The position numbers and the translations under genes were made by a program. Of a stretch of DNA of 64,000 bases, positions 62,116 to 64,000 are shown one piece after another. The notes under the pieces are model-generated. The model was given only the letters and a program-made list of their open reading frames with translations, was not told the origin of the DNA and did not search any database. Origin of the DNA: Streptomyces antarcticus (lineage in GTDB: Bacteria; Actinomycetota; Actinomycetes; Streptomycetales; Streptomycetaceae); the NCBI RefSeq assembly GCF_026627255.1, contig NZ_JAPNLM010000005.1:1-64000 (forward strand), written 5' to 3'. Numbering within the stretch: position 1 is the stretch's first letter; every line of letters begins with the position of its first letter.

Positions 62116-63065
62116 CAGGCCGCTCCTCTTCCCGGGCGGGTGGCGCCGGCACTCCGCCGCTCCAGCTCGCGGTACCAGCAGGAGAGCAGGTGGCCGAGCG
62201 GGCCCTCGATGTCCAGGGCGCTCCGGCGGGCCTGTTCCCGGTCGCTGGCCTTCCACAGCTGGTAGCTGCGCATCGTCTCCGTCACGGCGTCCCATCCGGG
62301 GTGTCCGGTCGCGTCGCGGTCTTCGACCTGGCGGAGGAGCTTGTCGAACCCTTCCCACGGCGTGGTCAGCGCTTCCATCTCGTAGCTGGCCACACTGGTG
62401 AGGCCGGCGGCCTGGTCGAGGTCGCGCTCGTAGATGTGCAGGGAGTCGATGTGGTGGTGATACGTGCCGAGTTCGGCCCCCAGCCAGCCGGCTACCAGCT
62501 CGTGCAGGGTGGTCGTGAAGACGAGGTCGTACGGCAGGCCGACCCACACGTCCTGGCCTCGCATCGTGGTGGACATGTCCAGGCGGCCGGCGCGCAGGTG
62601 GAAGCGGAAGCCGAGCGTGCAGGGCACGTCGCTGTGACCGGCGGCGTCCTGCGCCGGATCGTAGAGCTGGATCACCGCCCGCCGCGAGCTCGGGTCTTCC
62701 CGGAGGACCTCCACGACCCGGCGGAGCTGGTCGACGGCTCCGCCCCAGTTGCGCATTCGCGGCCCGTAGGCGCCCCGCAGGACGCCGTCATCCGCGTACT
62801 GCCGCAGCCGTCCGTTGTAGTCGAAGATCCACGGGGCGTCGGAGCCGGACAGGTGCCACACCATCTCGGCCACAGCGAAGGCAGGGTTGATGATCCGGGC
62901 CGGAGGCGCGTAGAAGAGCCGGGCACGGGGCCGGGTCAGCGTGAAGTTGACGTCGAGCACCTCGCGGGTGGCCATCCCGCGGGGACTTACGCGCTGGCCT
63001 GTCCTCGCCAGGGCCACGGCTCCGGTGAAGATCTCGGCCACGCTGTCGGCCGTCAGTTCCGTCAT
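62115..63065 (-). CDS. Thymidylate-synthase-family protein, cytidylate hydroxymethylase type
   Basis: A 316-residue member of the ThyA family. Cys149 ('DVPCTLGFRF') is the catalytic nucleophile and 'GRLDMSTTMRGQDVWVGLPY' the phosphate/base region. The Asn that selects uracil in thymidylate synthase is Asp180 ('LPYDLVF'), as in T4 dCMP hydroxymethylase and CMP hydroxymethylases. It therefore most likely makes 5-hydroxymethyl-(d)CMP. It overlaps both neighbours, placing it inside the cluster operon. Confidence 0.82.
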   Translation of the reverse strand: MTELTADSVAEIFTGAVALARTGQRVSPRGMATREVLDVNFTLTRPRARLFYAPPARIINPAFAVAEMVWHLSGSDAPWIFDYNGRLRQYADDGVLRGAYGPRMRNWGGAVDQLRRVVEVLREDPSSRRAVIQLYDPAQDAAGHSDVPCTLGFRFHLRAGRLDMSTTMRGQDVWVGLPYDLVFTTTLHELVAGWLGAELGTYHHHIDSLHIYERDLDQAAGLTSVASYEMEALTTPWEGFDKLLRQVEDRDATGHPGWDAVTETMRSYQLWKASDREQARRSALDIEGPLGHLLSCWYRELERRSAGATRPGRGAA

Positions 63066-64000
63066 CGGACTACTTCCTCCTCTTTGCCCTGCGGGATCGC
63101 GGTGGCATGGTGCGGGTCGCTTTCGGAGAGCGGTCGCCGGCCTCGGGCGACGATGAGCTGGGCCACATCGAGCGCGCTGTTGCCGCGCCAGCGGCATACG
63201 GCATCGATGGAGTCGCGGGTCACCGCGAGATGGGTGGTGCGGAGCTGGTTCAGCGCCTGGGTGACCTCGGCCGCCTCCGAACAGGGGCGGGCGAGGCCGT
63301 GTTCGGCCAGACCCAGGGTCCGCTGGCCGGGCAGCTTGAGCTCCAGTACCGGTACGTCGACCAGCAGGGCCTCGATCTCACAGGTCGAGTAGACGCTGAC
63401 CAAGGCATCAGCGGCGGCCAAGCAGCCCCGCGCGCCGACCGCTCCATCGGCCACGGCCACCTGCGGATACCTTCGCAGGATGGCGGCGAAGGCTTCGGGG
63501 CCCTGGGCGGGATGGGGGGCTATGACCAATCCCCACCGGTCGGTGGCCTGCGCCATGCCGGTGACGAGAAGGTCCGCTTGGGCTTCGAGCTGTTCGGGCG
63601 AGAGCGGCTGGCAGGCCCAGACCATGATCTGACCGGGCGGCTCCTTGGCGCGGGCGAGCAGCTTCTCCAGGTACCGGCGCTGCGCCTTGCGGCTGATGCC
63701 GATCAAGGTGTCGAACCTGGGCTGACCCAGCACGTGGATCTCGGCCTTCGGGTGACGCGCCCACGCGCGGGCCGGGGCCACGTCCCGCTCGCCCATGACC
63801 ACGATGTGCCGACTGTGCAGCGCCGGCCAGGTCACCGATTCGGAGGTCCAAGCACCGTGCTGGACCAGCATCGTGTTGAGCCCGCGCGCCTCGGCGGAGT
63901 GGACGGCGAGCACCCCGAGCGGGCTGGTGTCGTTGCTGACCAGAACCGTGTGCGGGCCGACTTGGCCGAGCAGGTCGTTCAGCCACAGCTCCGCGTGAAC
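63062..64000 (-). CDS. Capsule-type glycosyltransferase-like protein, partial
   Basis: At least 312 residues; the frame is open to the right edge, so the N-terminus is missing. The visible part is GT-B-like ('VLVSNDTSPLGVLAVHSAEA', 'NTMLVQHGAWTSESVTWP', 'YSTCEIEALLVDVPVLELKL'), similar to polysaccharide or UDP-GlcNAc 2-epimerase-like proteins. It begins the visible operon; its stop overlaps the hydroxymethylase ATG. Confidence 0.75.
   Translation of the reverse strand, partial: VHAELWLNDLLGQVGPHTVLVSNDTSPLGVLAVHSAEARGLNTMLVQHGAWTSESVTWPALHSRHIVVMGERDVAPARAWARHPKAEIHVLGQPRFDTLIGISRKAQRRYLEKLLARAKEPPGQIMVWACQPLSPEQLEAQADLLVTGMAQATDRWGLVIAPHPAQGPEAFAAILRRYPQVAVADGAVGARGCLAAADALVSVYSTCEIEALLVDVPVLELKLPGQRTLGLAEHGLARPCSEAAEVTQALNQLRTTHLAVTRDSIDAVCRWRGNSALDVAQLIVARGRRPLSESDPHHATAIPQGKEEEVVR

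Overview
The window is high-GC actinobacterial DNA with Streptomyces-type gene content: a second, incomplete nuo operon, ECF sigma factor, PAS/GAF/SpoIIE phosphatase, DUF6153, DUF305 and tyrosine-recombinase remnants, with GTG/TTG starts and 1-4 base start/stop overlaps throughout. It looks like an accessory region (chromosome arm or large plasmid) assembled from several blocks. No tRNA, rRNA or CRISPR array was seen.

Layout. (1) 124-8468, minus strand: alternative complex I operon nuoA-X-H-J-K-L-M-N. It lacks nuoBCDEFGI and carries a His-rich, NuoB/NuoD-like degenerate protein in their place. (2) 8610-14519 and 30353-44534: an envelope and metal-stress island holding lgt, lnt, a lipoprotein L,D-transpeptidase, a BNR lipoprotein, blaI with an M56 protease gene, DUF305, a cysteine-synthase/MFS/DUF1015 cluster, four small DUF6153-like genes, an ECF sigma/MurJ/FemX group and a cobalt-transporter-like gene. 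Seven AT-rich TAGTAGA/TCTACTA sites precede genes of this island, and I propose they are BlaI operators forming one local regulon. (3) 14.7-30.3 kb: a block inserted into that island, marked by a broken IS5-type transposase and three decayed tyrosine recombinases. It carries a persulfide/sulfide module (rhodaneses, TauE, MBL-rhodanese, DUF302, DUF4396) with a CsoR/CstR-type regulator and five ATACCC-GGGTAT dyads, then a P1B-4 ATPase with an ArsR regulator and a 2Fe-2S ferredoxin-like protein.

(4) 44.9-51.5 kb: an intact IS5-family insertion sequence with perfect 26-bp ends and a -1 frameshift site, a SpoIIE-type phosphatase, a cytosolic Csp copper-storage protein, a sortase pseudogene, a secreted NlpC/P60 hydrolase and a SanA/DUF218 protein. 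(5) 51.8-64.0 kb: an organomercurial-lyase remnant, then a tightly coupled minus-strand operon running off the right edge. It encodes CMP-Kdo synthetase-like KdsB, Nudix, a SAH-hydrolase-like protein, a sugar epimerase, two APH-type kinases, a histidine phosphatase, a methyltransferase, a P-loop kinase, two glycosyltransferase-like proteins, a NodU/CmcH carbamoyltransferase and a thymidylate-synthase homologue with the Asn-to-Asp change typical of cytidylate hydroxymethylases. I read this as an uncharacterised nucleoside or glycan biosynthetic cluster.

The strongest candidates for something new are the proposed BlaI regulon joining lipoprotein maturation to metal handling, and the cytidylate/Kdo/carbamoyl cluster. 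All functional statements rest on motif reading and gene context; no database search was run.
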